Below, one piece after another: positions 49,516 to 59,177 of a stretch of 64,000 bases of DNA (position 1 is its first letter; each line of letters begins with the position of its first letter). The notes below the pieces were generated by a model. The model did not search any database and was not told the origin of the DNA. It saw nothing but the letters and a program-made list of their open reading frames with translations. Source of the stretch: Streptomyces sp. 378 (GTDB taxonomy: Bacteria; Actinomycetota; Actinomycetes; Streptomycetales; Streptomycetaceae); the NCBI RefSeq assembly GCF_030124145.1, contig NZ_JASKMS010000001.1:372001-436000 (forward strand), read 5' to 3'. The translations under genes were made by a program, and so were the position numbers.

Positions 49516-50541
49516 TCACACGGTGGCCCGAGCCGCCGGTCCGACCAGCTCGGACAGCACGTCCTCCATGGTCACGAAGCCGATGACCTTGCCGCTCTCC
49601 CCGACGACGGCGGCCAGATGACTGCCCTCGGCGCGCAGCGCGGTGAGGGTGTCGTCGAGCGGCGTGTCGATGCGGACCCGGGTGACCTTGTGCAGCGCGG
49701 TGCGCGGGAAGGGCCGGTCGCGGTCGGTCAGGCCGAGGGTGTCCTTGATGTGCAGGTAGCCCAGGACTGTGCCGTCCGGGCTGGTGACCGGGAAGCGGGA
49801 GAAGCCCGCCTCGGCGGCCAGCCGTTCCAGCCGGGCGGGGGTGATCGTGTGGTCGACGGTGCGCATCCGCTGCGCTGGGACCGCGATCTCGCCCGCCGGC
49901 CGGGTACCCAGTTCCAGTGCGTCCCGCAGTCGCTCGCCGTCGGCCGGGCTGAGGAGTCCGGCCTCGCTGGAGTCGAGGACCATGCGGGCGAGCTGGTCGT
50001 CGGTGAAGACCGACTCGACCTCGTCCTTCGGCTCGACGCGCAGCAACTTGAGCAGGGCGTTGGCGAGGGCGTTGATGCCGAACACGAACGGCCGCAGCGC
50101 CCGGGTGAGCGCCACCAGGGGCGGGCCCAGCAGCAGCGCGCTGGGCACGGGGGCGGCCAGCGCGAGGTTCTTCGGCACCATTTCGCCGATCAGCATGTGC
50201 AGATACGTGGCGAGTGTGAGCGCGATGACGAACGCGACCGGGTGCACCAGGCCGTGCGGGAGGTGCACCGCCTCGAAGCCGGGCTCCATCAGGTGCGCGA
50301 TGGCGGGCTCGGCGACCGCGCCCAGCACCAGCGAGGAGACGGTGATGCCGAGCTGGGCGGTGGCCATCATCGCGGAGAGGTGTTCCAGTGCCCACAGCGT
50401 CATCCGGGCCCGCTTGTTGCCCGCCTGGGCGCGCGGTTCGATCTGGCTGCGGCGCACCGAGACCAGGGCGAACTCGGCGCCGACGAAGAACGCGTTGGTC
50501 AGCAGCGTCAGGGCGCCGATGGCCAGTTGCAGCGCGGTCAT
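49516..50541 (-). CDS. CorC/HlyC-type DUF21-CBS membrane protein, shorter partner (341 aa)
   Basis: Residues 1-190 are a DUF21 (CNNM) membrane domain with about four helices ('LTLLTNAFFVGAEFALVSVR'), and residues ~205-330 carry a CBS pair ('FPVTSPDGTVLGYLHIKDTL', 'LAAVVGESGKVIGFVTMEDV'). The C-terminal transporter-associated domain of longer members is missing. Family members are linked to Mg2+ or Co2+ efflux. ATG 50541 overlaps the upstream paralogue's stop, so the pair likely forms one complex. Confidence 0.88.
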   Translation of the reverse strand: MTALQLAIGALTLLTNAFFVGAEFALVSVRRSQIEPRAQAGNKRARMTLWALEHLSAMMATAQLGITVSSLVLGAVAEPAIAHLMEPGFEAVHLPHGLVHPVAFVIALTLATYLHMLIGEMVPKNLALAAPVPSALLLGPPLVALTRALRPFVFGINALANALLKLLRVEPKDEVESVFTDDQLARMVLDSSEAGLLSPADGERLRDALELGTRPAGEIAVPAQRMRTVDHTITPARLERLAAEAGFSRFPVTSPDGTVLGYLHIKDTLGLTDRDRPFPRTALHKVTRVRIDTPLDDTLTALRAEGSHLAAVVGESGKVIGFVTMEDVLSELVGPAARATV

Positions 50542-51872
50542 CGGACCTCCTCCACAAGCTGGGCGGGCAACGTGGCGGCCGACGTGATGCGTACCCGGGC
50601 CGCGCGGTGGTGCTCGACCTCCAGCGCCTCGAGCCGCCAGCCGTCGAGGTGCACGACATCCCCCTTGTCGGGGATGCGGGCCAGACGGGTGGCGACGAGC
50701 CCGGCGACCGTCTCGTACGGTCCTTCCGGCGCGGTGAGTCCGATGTCCGTGAGCCGGTCGATGCGGACACTGCCGTCCGCCTCCCACACCGCGCGCCCGT
50801 CCCGCGTCGCCGGGGCGGGGACCAGGTCGGGTGCCTCGAAGGGATCGTGCTCGTCGCGCACCTCACCGACGACTTCCTCGACGATGTCCTCCACGGTCGC
50901 CACGCCCGCCGTGCCGCCGTACTCGTCGACGATCACGGCCATGGTGCGGTGCTCGCGCAGCCGTTGCAACAGCCGGTCGGCGGTGAGGCTGTCGGGGACC
51001 AGCAGGGCCTCCGTGGTCAGCGCCGTGACCGGCGTGCCGGGTCGCTTCTCCGGCTCCAGGGCGAGCACGTCCCGGATGTGGACGGTGCCCACCACCTCGT
51101 CCAGGCTGTCGCGGTAGACCGGGAAGCGGGACAGCCCGGTCGCGTGGGAGAGATTCGCCGCATCGGCGGCCGTCGCGTGCACCTCCAGGGCCTTGACGTC
51201 GACCCTCGGCGTCATCACGTTCTCCGCCGTCAGCTCACTCAGGTGCAGGGTCCGTACGAACAGCTCCGCCGAGTCCGCCTCCAGGGCTCCCTCGGCAGCC
51301 GAGTGCCGGGCCAGCGCGCCCAGCTCCTCGGCGGTGCGGGCGGAGGCCAGTTCCTCGGCCGGCTCAAGACCGAAGCGGCGCACGAAACGGTTCGCGGTGC
51401 CGTTCAGGTGCGCGATGAACGGACCGAACGCGGCCGTGAACGCGCGCTGCGGACCGGCGACCACCTTCGCGACCGCCAGCGGACGCGAGATCGCCCAGTT
51501 CTTCGGCACCAGCTCACCGACCACCATCAGCACGACGGTGGAGACGACCACACCCAGCACGGTCGCCACGGACGAGGCGGCACCGCCCAGGCCGATCGCC
51601 CGCAGCGGGCCGCGCAGCAGCACCGCGAGGGACGGCTCGGCGAGCATGCCGATCACCAGCGAAGTGACGGTGATGCCCAGCTGGGCGCCGGAGAGCTGCA
51701 GCGTGAGACGCCGTACGGCCTTCAACGCACCGTCCGCGCCGCGCTCGCCTGCCTCGGCGGCACGCTCCAGGTCGGCGCGCTCGACGGTCGTCAAGGAGAA
51801 CTCGGCCGCGACGAACACCGCGCAGGCCAGTGTGAGGAGGAGGGCCAGCAGGAGCAGCAGGACCTCGGTCAC
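50538..51872 (-). CDS. CorC/HlyC-type DUF21-CBS-CorC membrane protein (444 aa)
   Basis: DUF21 domain ('LLALLLTLACAVFVAAEFSL', four helices), a CBS pair (residues ~210-330, with 'ENVMTPRVDVKALEVHA' and 'TMAVIVDEYGGTAGVATVED'), and the C-terminal CorC/HlyC domain (residues ~345-440). This full-length form is the usual Streptomyces hemolysin-like protein, a likely divalent cation exporter. It is the first gene of a two-gene unit; a paralogous pair in this order is common in actinomycetes. Confidence 0.9.
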   Translation of the reverse strand: MTEVLLLLLALLLTLACAVFVAAEFSLTTVERADLERAAEAGERGADGALKAVRRLTLQLSGAQLGITVTSLVIGMLAEPSLAVLLRGPLRAIGLGGAASSVATVLGVVVSTVVLMVVGELVPKNWAISRPLAVAKVVAGPQRAFTAAFGPFIAHLNGTANRFVRRFGLEPAEELASARTAEELGALARHSAAEGALEADSAELFVRTLHLSELTAENVMTPRVDVKALEVHATAADAANLSHATGLSRFPVYRDSLDEVVGTVHIRDVLALEPEKRPGTPVTALTTEALLVPDSLTADRLLQRLREHRTMAVIVDEYGGTAGVATVEDIVEEVVGEVRDEHDPFEAPDLVPAPATRDGRAVWEADGSVRIDRLTDIGLTAPEGPYETVAGLVATRLARIPDKGDVVHLDGWRLEALEVEHHRAARVRITSAATLPAQLVEEVR

Positions 51873-52428
51873 CGTGCCACCCCCGCTCCCTCGATCGCAT
51901 GAGTCCGGCGGGGAATGGCACGGCTGGTACTGGGAGGCTCACCCATCGGGGGAACGTCGCTCCTTCTCGAAACACACGTGCAGACAGGGGGTGGAAACAG
52001 GATTGCCTGCCTCTACACCAACTGTAAAGGAGTCGCAAAGCGCCGCCCGAAGGCGCTTCGGCTCGAGTCTGCGGCGGTGTGTGCCGAAGATCCATGGCAG
52101 CGGCCCGGACCGCCGCAGTCGGGCACGGCGAGGAGGTCATCGTCCCGCCCGGGTCGGCTCAGCCCTTGTGGTCCGGGGACGTCCTGTCCCGGTGTCGTTC
52201 GCTCCGACGGGCGCGCGGCCGCTCCGCCGAAGCAAGGCCCTACCGCGTCCCGCGGGCCGGCGTCCGCCGTGCGTTTTCGGCCGTTCCCGGCGAGCCCGCG
52301 CCGAGCGTGCCCCTCCCGACCTGAGACAGCCCGGTGCGTGGGTCGAGAAGCGCCACCGGATCCCGTCGGAACCCCGCCGTTGATCCCGTGGTGGTCGCCC
52401 CGACGGGATCAACGCCTCGGCACGCGCT
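51873..52428. other. Gene-free region
   Basis: I see no gene, repeat or strong hairpin in 556 bases between the CorC-type pair and the DUF1707 gene; it must contain the promoter for the former on its left side. Confidence 0.4.
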
Positions 52429-53046
52429 CTAGACCTGCGCCGGATTGCTGTGCAGCTTGCGTCGTTCCCAGCGGTTGGGGTGGCGGATGACCACTCCCGC
52501 CATGCCGCCGGACCCGGTGAGCCGGATCAGCGGAGTTCCCGGGAGCCGGTCGGGAGTGGTCTTGTCCTTCAGGCCGCCGACGCCGGGCTCCATGCCGCTG
52601 GTGTCTGCGGCCCAGCTGTCGGGGATGACAATCGTGACACCGGATGTCTCCCCGTACGCCTCCATCGCGACCTCCGTGAGGTGGCACTCCACCCGGGTGA
52701 AGTCGATCTTCACACCCCCCGTGCCTGCCCGAGCGATCACCCGCGGGGGGACCTCCCAGCGTCCGGGACCCCGAGACGCGCCGTACATGCCGCCCTTGAG
52801 CACCAGCGGCGGCAGACCCTCAGCGGACTTCGGCCTCGGCAGGTCGGCGGTCAGGACGGCCAACTCGGCGTAGGTCTTGGATGTCAGCGCTTGCTCCAGT
52901 CGCGAATCCAGCTCATCGAGATCGATTCGCCCCTCGGCTGCCGCATCGCGCAGCTGCTCCACCACTGCTTCCCGGTCGTCGTGAGAGGCGCGGAGCTCTC
53001 CTGACAAGGCGGGGCGCGGAGAGGGCTCCGGAAGCTGGGCGGTCAT
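52429..53046 (-). CDS. DUF1707 domain protein (205 aa)
   Basis: Residues ~18-72 are a DUF1707 domain: 'ASHDDREAVVEQLRDAAAEG' then 'RIDLDELDSRLEQALTSKTY'. This short helical domain often sits N-terminal in actinobacterial membrane or wall-stress proteins. The rest is beta-rich ('GVTIVIPDSWAADTSGMEPG', 'GVVIRHPNRWERRKL') and resembles the cell-wall-active antibiotic response family (LiaF-like), although no membrane helix is present. Monocistronic. Confidence 0.82.
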   Translation of the reverse strand: MTAQLPEPSPRPALSGELRASHDDREAVVEQLRDAAAEGRIDLDELDSRLEQALTSKTYAELAVLTADLPRPKSAEGLPPLVLKGGMYGASRGPGRWEVPPRVIARAGTGGVKIDFTRVECHLTEVAMEAYGETSGVTIVIPDSWAADTSGMEPGVGGLKDKTTPDRLPGTPLIRLTGSGGMAGVVIRHPNRWERRKLHSNPAQV

Positions 53047-53269
53047 GACCGCAAGGATAGGCAGTCGGCGGACTGAGCGGCCTGGGAACGCACATCCCGA
53101 ACACCGAACACGGCGGGGACCGGCTGCCTGTCACCGCGGGCGAATGCGGGGCCGCCGTCTTTCGCGGTGCCGACGCGCCCCTCGAAGGGTCCGTACGCGA
53201 GCGGCGTGCCCGTGATGTCCTCCCCGCCCTGCCAGGTTCGCCAGGTGCTCGCGCTCCTCGGCCGTGGGA

Positions 53270-54982
53270 TCAGTGCTCGTGGACCACGCGGCCGTCGAAG
53301 ACGGTGAGGTCCACCTGGACGTCGGTGATGTCGTGCGGGTCCAGATCGAGGAGGGAGCGGTTCAGGACGCACAGGTCCGCGACCTTGCCCGGCTCGATCG
53401 TGCCCTTCCAGTCGTCGGCGAAGTCCTGCCAGGCCGGGGTGGCGGTGTAGGCGCGCAGGGCCTCGGCGAGCGTCACGCGCTGCTCGGGGCCGCTCGTCCG
53501 GCCGCTGGCCTTGGACTCGCGCAGCATCATCGCGGCGACGCCCTGCCGCCAGTCGGGCTCGGTGATCGGCGCGTCCGAGCTCGCGCACACACGGACGCCC
53601 GCCTCGACCGCGGACCGTACCGGCCACTGGTAGGCCGAGCGCTCCGGGCCGACGACCTCGTCCATCAGGTCGGAGACGGTCCACTTGATGGCGGGGTTCA
53701 TGTTGACGCCGTAGCCCTGTTCGGCCAGCGCGGTCAGGCTGCCGGGGGTGATGAAGTCGCCGTGAATGACGTAGTGGCGGGCGTCGGGGCGGGGTGCCGC
53801 TGCGTTCGCGGCGACGAAGGCGTCCACCACCGTGTCGATGGCCCGGTCGCCGGTGACGTGCACGCCGAGCTGGAAACCGGCCTCGTGCGCGAGCCCGATC
53901 ATCTCGCGCAGCTCCTCCACCTGGAGCGCGGGTGTGTCGCCGTGCACACACAGGGAGCCGTGGCCGCCCTCCGGGTACGGCTCGCGCATCCAGGCCGTGC
54001 GGTTCGGCGGCACCCCGTCCGCGAAGATCTTGACGCCGATGACGTTCAGCAGCCGGGGGTCCGCCGACGTGGGGCGGCGGAGTTCGGCCAGGCCCCTGCG
54101 TACGTCGTCGGCGGAGCCGCCCATGGGTGCGGGGAGCAGCAGGACGCTGACCCGGGCGTGGAGTTCGCCGGCCGCCGCGAGTTCGGCGTAGGCGGTCCAG
54201 TTGTCGGTGCTCAGGCCGCCGAAGAGGGTTGTGGTGCCACCGGGGCCGAGGCCGGGTTCGGTGTAGCTGGTGATGCCGCGGGAGTGGAGTTCGCGGACCA
54301 CCGACTGGATGGCCCGGCGGCGCTGGGCGATCGTCGGGGTGGGCAGGGCGGCCTGTACGAGCCGCTGGGCCGCCTCGCGCAGGATGCCGGTCGGCTCTCC
54401 GTCCCAGTCGCGGTCGATGACACCGCCGGGTGGCGGCGTGGCGGCCGAGTCGATGCCGCACCGACGCAGGGCCTCGCTGTTGGCCCACACCATGTGCGAC
54501 GAGAAGTCCGTCAGGCACACCGGGTGGTGCGGAGCGACCGCGTCCAGGTCGCGGCGGTGCGGGAATCGGTGCGGGTCGGCCAGGCACTCCTGGAGATAGC
54601 CGGGGTCCCAGCCCAGGCCGACGATCCACTCACCGGGGCGGGCGGCCTGTACCGCCCGTCGCACCGCGGCGGCGATGTCGGCGATCGAGCCCACGGCGGG
54701 GTGGCCGACGTCGATGGCGAAGGGTGGCTTCGTCATGCCGTAGGCCGCCCCGTGCAGATGGGAGTCGTTGAGACCGGGCAGGACGGTCCGGCCGCCGAGT
54801 TCGACGACCCGGGTGCCGGGTCCGGCCAGGGCGCGCATCTCGGCGTCGCCGCCCGTGGCGACGATGTCCCGGCCGCGCACGGCGACGCCTTCGGTGACGG
54901 TGAAGTCGCGGTCGACGGTGAGGACCTGGCCGCCGGTCAGGACGAGGGTGGGAGCGGTGCCGCTCACGGGGACCTCTTTCAT
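53270..54982 (-). CDS. Amidohydrolase family protein, YtcJ-like (570 aa)
   Basis: A metal-dependent amidohydrolase of the large YtcJ type. Metal ligands are visible in 'LPGLNDSHLHGAAYGM' (HxH), 'QLGVHVTGDRAIDTVVDAFV' (His), 'DARHYVIHGDFITPG' (His) and 'VCASSDAPITEPDWRQGVAA' (Asp). Length and the C-terminal 'GTIEPGKVADLCVLNRSLLD' fit the family. Substrate is unknown; an amide or N-formyl group is typical. The neighbouring ABC importer has been deleted, so this may be the surviving enzyme of an uptake-and-use locus controlled by the LuxR gene. Confidence 0.88.
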   Translation of the reverse strand: MKEVPVSGTAPTLVLTGGQVLTVDRDFTVTEGVAVRGRDIVATGGDAEMRALAGPGTRVVELGGRTVLPGLNDSHLHGAAYGMTKPPFAIDVGHPAVGSIADIAAAVRRAVQAARPGEWIVGLGWDPGYLQECLADPHRFPHRRDLDAVAPHHPVCLTDFSSHMVWANSEALRRCGIDSAATPPPGGVIDRDWDGEPTGILREAAQRLVQAALPTPTIAQRRRAIQSVVRELHSRGITSYTEPGLGPGGTTTLFGGLSTDNWTAYAELAAAGELHARVSVLLLPAPMGGSADDVRRGLAELRRPTSADPRLLNVIGVKIFADGVPPNRTAWMREPYPEGGHGSLCVHGDTPALQVEELREMIGLAHEAGFQLGVHVTGDRAIDTVVDAFVAANAAAPRPDARHYVIHGDFITPGSLTALAEQGYGVNMNPAIKWTVSDLMDEVVGPERSAYQWPVRSAVEAGVRVCASSDAPITEPDWRQGVAAMMLRESKASGRTSGPEQRVTLAEALRAYTATPAWQDFADDWKGTIEPGKVADLCVLNRSLLDLDPHDITDVQVDLTVFDGRVVHEH

Positions 54983-55010
54983 CGGAGGGAAACGGAAGGA
55001 TCGGGGGCGG

Positions 55011-55361
55011 TCAGCGCGCCGTGCGGGGCGCGAAGTACGCCAGTGCCGCGCCCGCCACCAGTGCGGTGCCCTGGGCCATCTGCTGCCAGAACGTGGGCAC
55101 GTCCAGCAGTGTCAGGCCGTTCTGCAGGCAGCCCAGGAACAGCACGCCGAGCAGGACACCGAGGATCGAGCCGGAACCGCCGGTGAGCGCGACGCCGCCC
55201 ACGAGTACGGCGGTGAGCACGGCCAGTTCGAATCCGGCGCCCGAGGTCCCGGCGACCACGCTGTCCAGCACCGAAGCCTTGATGGCCCCGGCCAGGGCTG
55301 CCGCGACACCGGTGACCACGAACAGCAGGAAGGGGGTACGGCGGACGTTGACGCCCGAGAA
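55011..55361 (-). pseudogene. Sugar-type ABC permease (RbsC-like), 3' fragment
   Basis: About 115 codons encode the C-terminal helices: 'AFSGVNVRRTPFLLFVVTGV', 'AVLTAVLVGGVALTGGSGSI', 'LGVLLGVLFLGCLQNGLTLL'. The first two thirds are missing. At about 55361 the sequence switches to the solute-binding protein N terminus in a different frame, so a deletion removed everything between. Confidence 0.8.
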
Positions 55362-55545
55362 GGCCGATCTTCGTCAGGCGGGCGCCTGTCGAGGCCGGGC
55401 CCGAGGGCTTGGCGGAGGTCGACGCGCTCTGCGGCGCCGAGCAGCCGGCGGCGGTGAGCGCGGTGGCCGCGGCGGCGGCACCGGAGTAGGCGAGGAACTG
55501 TCTGCGCGAGGCGGAGGGGACGGTGGCGGACCGGCGTGTGGTCAT
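55362..55545 (-). pseudogene. ABC solute-binding lipoprotein, 5' fragment
   Basis: Sixty codons begin at ATG 55545: 'ATVPSASRRQFLAYSGAAAA' with twin-Arg-like RR and the lipobox region 'ALTAAGC', then 'GARLTKIGL'. The gene then runs out of frame into permease sequence. It is the start of a sugar- or nucleoside-type binding protein whose body has been deleted. Its promoter still diverges from the LuxR gene. Confidence 0.75.
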
Positions 55546-55772
55546 GGCGGGGCTCTCCGTGGGGACGGGCCCACTCACGGCGGGCGTCCGGCTGTGCCGA
55601 ACAGGAAAGACCGCGGCACCCCGTTCCACCATCCGTACAAATACCGACTCGGCGAAGGCCACGAACGCCGCCGTCACAAAGTGGTGAACACCTTGCCCGG
55701 TACGGGCCCCGCCCTTATCGTTGGGCCCCAAACGACCCAGTCGTGGTCCCCGAGCCGCTCCCGGAGGCTCGC

Positions 55773-56798
55773 ATGCTCAGCCACCACCAGATCGCGGCCG
55801 CCACCCGCATCGGCATGCTCACCCGCGAACGCGACACCGCCTCCGCCTGCGCCCAGGCGCTTCAGGAACTCGCCCGCGCCCTGCCCTTGGACGCGGCGAC
55901 GCTGCTCGCGCTGGACCCACTGACCGGCACCCACGTCCAGGTGGCGGGCATCGGCTACACCACCGAGACCTCCCAGGCCCTGGCCGCCGAGTTCGTCACG
56001 ACGCCGTGGTACCGCAACGTCGTACGGCGGGCGCTGCCGCCGTCCATCTCCGCGGACACCGAGGACCCGGAGGAGCCCGGGCCCCGCTTCCGCAACGGCT
56101 GGTTCTACGCCGAGCGAGTCCGCCCGGCGGGCTTCCGCGACGGCGTCACGGGAGCGCTGCGACACCACGACCGCCGCGTCGGCCTGATCCATCTGAACAC
56201 GGAGAGCGCCGGCACCTACGACACCGAGGCCCGCCACCTGCTCGCCTCCGTCATCCCGGCCCTCGCGTCCTTCGCCGACCCCGTGGCGCACGCCGGTGAG
56301 CTGCACGGCCTGCCGGAGCGGGGCGCGGCGAGCCTCGTGACCGCCGGCTCAGTGATCGACCTGCCCGGTCGTGACCGCGCCCGGGTACTGGGCGACGCGG
56401 AGTTCCAGGGCCTGCTCCGCGCCTTCGCCGGCACGGGTGGCCACCGGCTGCGGCTGCTGTGGCCGGTCGAGGGAGCCTGGTACCGCGTCACCCTCCACCG
56501 GCACCGGCCGGGCCCGGGGATCACGCCGGACGCGGTGCTGACGCACGAGACGCCCACCGAACTGCCGTACGGACTGAGCCCTCGGGAGCTGGAGGTGCTC
56601 ACCCGGGCGGCGACCGGACAGACGAACCAGGCCATCGCGCAGGCGCTGTTCCTCTCCCCACGGACCGTGCACAGCCACATCGAGCACGTCCTCCGCAAGA
56701 CCGGCGCCGCCTCCCGCGCCGAGGCCACGGCCCTCGCCGTCCGCGACGGCCTGCTGCGTCCGGGCCCGGACCACCTCGCGTTCTTCGTGGAACGGTGA
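55773..56798 (+). CDS. LuxR family regulator with GAF-like sensor (341 aa)
   Basis: Residues ~20-200 look like a GAF sensor ('TASACAQALQELARALPLDA', 'VTGALRHHDRRVGLIHLNTE'). The C-terminal LuxR helix-turn-helix is clear: 'YGLSPRELEVLTRAATGQTN' then 'QAIAQALFLSPRTVHSHIEH' (residues ~270-330). ATG 55773 has GGAGG six bases upstream. It diverges from the broken importer genes and the amidohydrolase and was probably their regulator. Confidence 0.85.
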   Translation: MLSHHQIAAATRIGMLTRERDTASACAQALQELARALPLDAATLLALDPLTGTHVQVAGIGYTTETSQALAAEFVTTPWYRNVVRRALPPSISADTEDPEEPGPRFRNGWFYAERVRPAGFRDGVTGALRHHDRRVGLIHLNTESAGTYDTEARHLLASVIPALASFADPVAHAGELHGLPERGAASLVTAGSVIDLPGRDRARVLGDAEFQGLLRAFAGTGGHRLRLLWPVEGAWYRVTLHRHRPGPGITPDAVLTHETPTELPYGLSPRELEVLTRAATGQTNQAIAQALFLSPRTVHSHIEHVLRKTGAASRAEATALAVRDGLLRPGPDHLAFFVER

Positions 56799-56849
56799 GC
56801 CGCCGGAGCCGGCCACCCCTCCCGACCGGACGCCGGAACGGTCGACGCA

Positions 56850-57146
56850 TTGGCCGGTGCGCTTGCCGCCTACCGCCGTTTGGATGACACCGTAAAGCCG
56901 GAGTCGGTAACGCCTGCGACCACGGAGCAGGTGCGGGAAGTTGCGCGGATGCTCAAGGGTGCCCGGGGTCCGCACCGTGACAGCCTCGCGGAAGTCGCGT
57001 CGGAGTGGGTGCGATTCGCCGGTTGGATGCTCGCCCAGGTACGCAGGGATGATGAGGCGGTACGGCTACTCAACGACGCTTTGGACCTGGCCGACGAAAT
57101 CGGTAACGGCACCCTCGCCGCCCGGGCTCTGAACTTCAAGGGCTAC
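56850..57146 (+). pseudogene. TPR-type regulator, internal fragment
   Basis: About 100 codons with 'AGALAAYRRLDDTVKPESVT', 'ASEWVRFAGWMLAQVRRDDE' and 'LADEIGNGTLAARALNFKGY' match the TPR region found behind helix-turn-helix domains in Streptomyces regulators. There is no start, DNA-binding part or C terminus; similarity ends at FKGY. Confidence 0.6.
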
Positions 57147-57208
57147 CCGGCGAACCCGTCCGAGCGGCCCGCGTTCGAGGTTTGTTCGAAGTCGGAGATC
57201 AGGACGGC

Positions 57209-57991
57209 TCAGGCGGCGAGCAGGGCTCGCACCCACTGGTCTTCGCGCTGTTCGATGTATTCGGCGTCACTGCGCCAGGCGTCACCGTGGCCTGCGGCCC
57301 ACAGAGTTGACCAGGGCTGGACACCCTGGGCGGCCTGGTCGCGCAGGAAATCGTGCATGCAACGCGTACGGCGCCCCAGTAGAGGGACCAGCCGACGGCG
57401 TTCGGCTTCGTCGAGGCCGTAGGCGTCGGCGAAGACGCGCAGTCGGTCTGCCGCGTCGGCGCGTTGCCAGTCGGGATGCGCGGACAACGGGACAAAGCCG
57501 TGCATGGCATATGCGACGTCCCAGAGGCGGGAACCGGGGCCGGCGGTGTCCCAGTCGATGAAGGCCCACTGGGACTCGTCTGCGACCACCAGATTCCATG
57601 GGGCCAGATCGTGATGGGCGATGGTGTCACTCCCCTCGGCGGGGATCAGGACCTGCCAGTGCGCGTCGGGTGGTGGCGTGAAGTCCTGCACCGCATCGTG
57701 GAAGTCCCGGATCAGTCGTGCCACGCGAGCCAGTTGCCGAGAGGGTTCCAGCAGAGAGAACCGGCCGGGCCAGACCACATGTCCCGGCACAAAGGTCAGG
57801 ACCTCGCGACCCTGGTCGTCGACGCCCAGAGGACGAGGCGCTGCGCGGAATCCCACCTCGTTCAGGTGAGTGAGCAGGGCGTGCACTGCGGGAGTCCACG
57901 GCCCGGTCGGGCGGCGGACGGTATCTCCGACGCGGACAACACCATTGCTGACGTTCCCACCGGACAACGGCTGTTCTTCATCACGCTGCAT
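57209..57991 (-). CDS. Aminoglycoside-phosphotransferase-like kinase (260 aa)
   Basis: A protein-kinase-like small-molecule kinase. The catalytic loop is 'TIAHHDLAPWNLVVADESQW' (HxDxxxxN) and the Mg-binding motif is 'AFIDWDTAGPGSRLWDVAYA' (DxD). The N-terminal lobe with 'GVVRVGDTVRRPTGPWTPAV' is short. Such enzymes phosphorylate aminoglycosides or other hydroxyl compounds; the true substrate is unknown and resistance should not be assumed. ATG 57991 lies directly beside the 78-bp repeat, which would be its leader region. Confidence 0.85.
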   Translation of the reverse strand: MQRDEEQPLSGGNVSNGVVRVGDTVRRPTGPWTPAVHALLTHLNEVGFRAAPRPLGVDDQGREVLTFVPGHVVWPGRFSLLEPSRQLARVARLIRDFHDAVQDFTPPPDAHWQVLIPAEGSDTIAHHDLAPWNLVVADESQWAFIDWDTAGPGSRLWDVAYAMHGFVPLSAHPDWQRADAADRLRVFADAYGLDEAERRRLVPLLGRRTRCMHDFLRDQAAQGVQPWSTLWAAGHGDAWRSDAEYIEQREDQWVRALLAA

Positions 57992-58003
57992 CGAGCCAGT
58001 GTG

Positions 58004-58081
58004 TCGGATCAGCTCACCGTGATCACTCGGTTAAAGGTGAGCGCCAGAGCAGAGACAGAGGTTGAAGAACAAGCTGAGACG
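58004..58081. repeat. 78-bp direct repeat, copy A
   Basis: Matches copy B (61626-61703) at 69 of 78 positions in the same orientation. It starts 13 bases from the phosphotransferase ATG and contains the inverted repeat GATCA-N8-TGATC. Function is unknown: promoter/leader or recombination footprint. Confidence 0.8.
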
Positions 58082-58162
58082 TCGCCGGCGGATGAGACTG
58101 TAAGCCAGGGGTAGCCCACAAGTCCTTCGCATCGACCAGCCTCGCCGACTGGAATCAGCCCG

Positions 58163-59110
58163 CTAGGGAGACGGCTGGTCGTCGGTCTGGCCTGCCTCAG
58201 CTCTGATGGTGACTTGTCGTGCAGCATTCCGGACGGCTCTGATGGTGAGCTCGGAACGCCTTTGGCGGAGCCAGGCGAGAGCGGATGTCGAGGGCGGGAG
58301 GTCGACCACCTCGACGTATGTGATGCCCGGGCGTGGGAAGTAATCGCGGGCGGCTGCCGGAAGAAAGCACATTGCTTCTCCGGTGGCCACCGTGTGCATC
58401 AACGATTCCATGTCGGTGACCACTGGACCGTATCGGACGCGACTGCCGTCGGGCCGGGGGTCAACCGCCCAGAAGTCCCACCACAGCCGTGGGACCTGCT
58501 CAGGCATGTCGACCACCGGGATGTCGGCGCACTGGGCCAGAGTGAGTCGGGGCGAGGCTGCCAGGGGGTGGTCGGCTGATAGGCAGGCCACTCGCGGTTC
58601 GGTGGCCAGGTGGTGCAGTTCTATGTCCTCCGTCACCGGAGGACGAAGGAAGACCACGTCGACGTCCTGTTGTGCCAGCGCCGCCATGTGATCGCCGAAA
58701 CTGAGGTTCACCAGATGCAGGGTCATGTGCGGGTGGCGATCTCTGAGTAAAGCGAGCACTGCTCGGGGGTGCGCCATTGACGCCTCAGCGCCGATGGTTC
58801 CCACGATGACCCGCCCGGAGATCTGTCGCTGCTGCGCATCGGCGATGCGCTTGACCCGATCGACAGCTGCGACCGCGGCACGGGCTGCGGGAAGCAGGGC
58901 TCGCCCTTCCTCGGTCAGGGCGATCGTCCGACTCGTGCGCTCGATCACGCGTATCCCCAAGCGCCTCTCCAGCTCTCTGATCTGCTGACTGAGCGCGGGC
59001 TGAGTGATGAACAGGCGCGCGGCGGCATGTCCGAAGTGCAGCTCCTCGCTCAGTGCTAGGTAGAGCCGAAGCTGATGGATGCTCGGTTCCCTTGACAGGG
59101 AGGTGCCCAT
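58163..59110 (-). CDS. LysR family transcriptional regulator (315 aa)
   Basis: N-terminal winged helix 'SIHQLRLYLALSEELHFGHA' then 'AARLFITQPALSQQIRELER' and a periplasmic-binding-like effector domain from about residue 90 ('GRVIVGTIGAEASMAHPRAV'). ATG 59110 (MGTSLSREPS) is preferred over an upstream start at 59152 that is longer than family norms. CTTAT-N12-ATAAG lies 46 bases upstream and is a plausible LysR site. Its target is not obvious; the plus-strand gene at 59374 diverges from it. Confidence 0.9.
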   Translation of the reverse strand: MGTSLSREPSIHQLRLYLALSEELHFGHAAARLFITQPALSQQIRELERRLGIRVIERTSRTIALTEEGRALLPAARAAVAAVDRVKRIADAQQRQISGRVIVGTIGAEASMAHPRAVLALLRDRHPHMTLHLVNLSFGDHMAALAQQDVDVVFLRPPVTEDIELHHLATEPRVACLSADHPLAASPRLTLAQCADIPVVDMPEQVPRLWWDFWAVDPRPDGSRVRYGPVVTDMESLMHTVATGEAMCFLPAAARDYFPRPGITYVEVVDLPPSTSALAWLRQRRSELTIRAVRNAARQVTIRAEAGQTDDQPSP

Positions 59111-59155
59111 TCCCGTGAACCCTTCGCCGGTTCGACTTGCGGCAATAACCAAATC

Positions 59156-59177
59156 CTTATCGATCAGCAGGAATAAG
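59156..59177. promoter_or_regulatory. Candidate LysR operator
   Basis: Inverted repeat CTTAT (59156-59160), N12, ATAAG (59173-59177), containing T-N11-A symmetry, between the LysR gene and the divergent secreted-protein gene. Confidence 0.5.

Noticed and set aside
57209..57991. Aminoglycoside resistance gene
   Set aside because: The kinase motifs fit the broad APH-like superfamily only; substrate cannot be inferred from the sequence.
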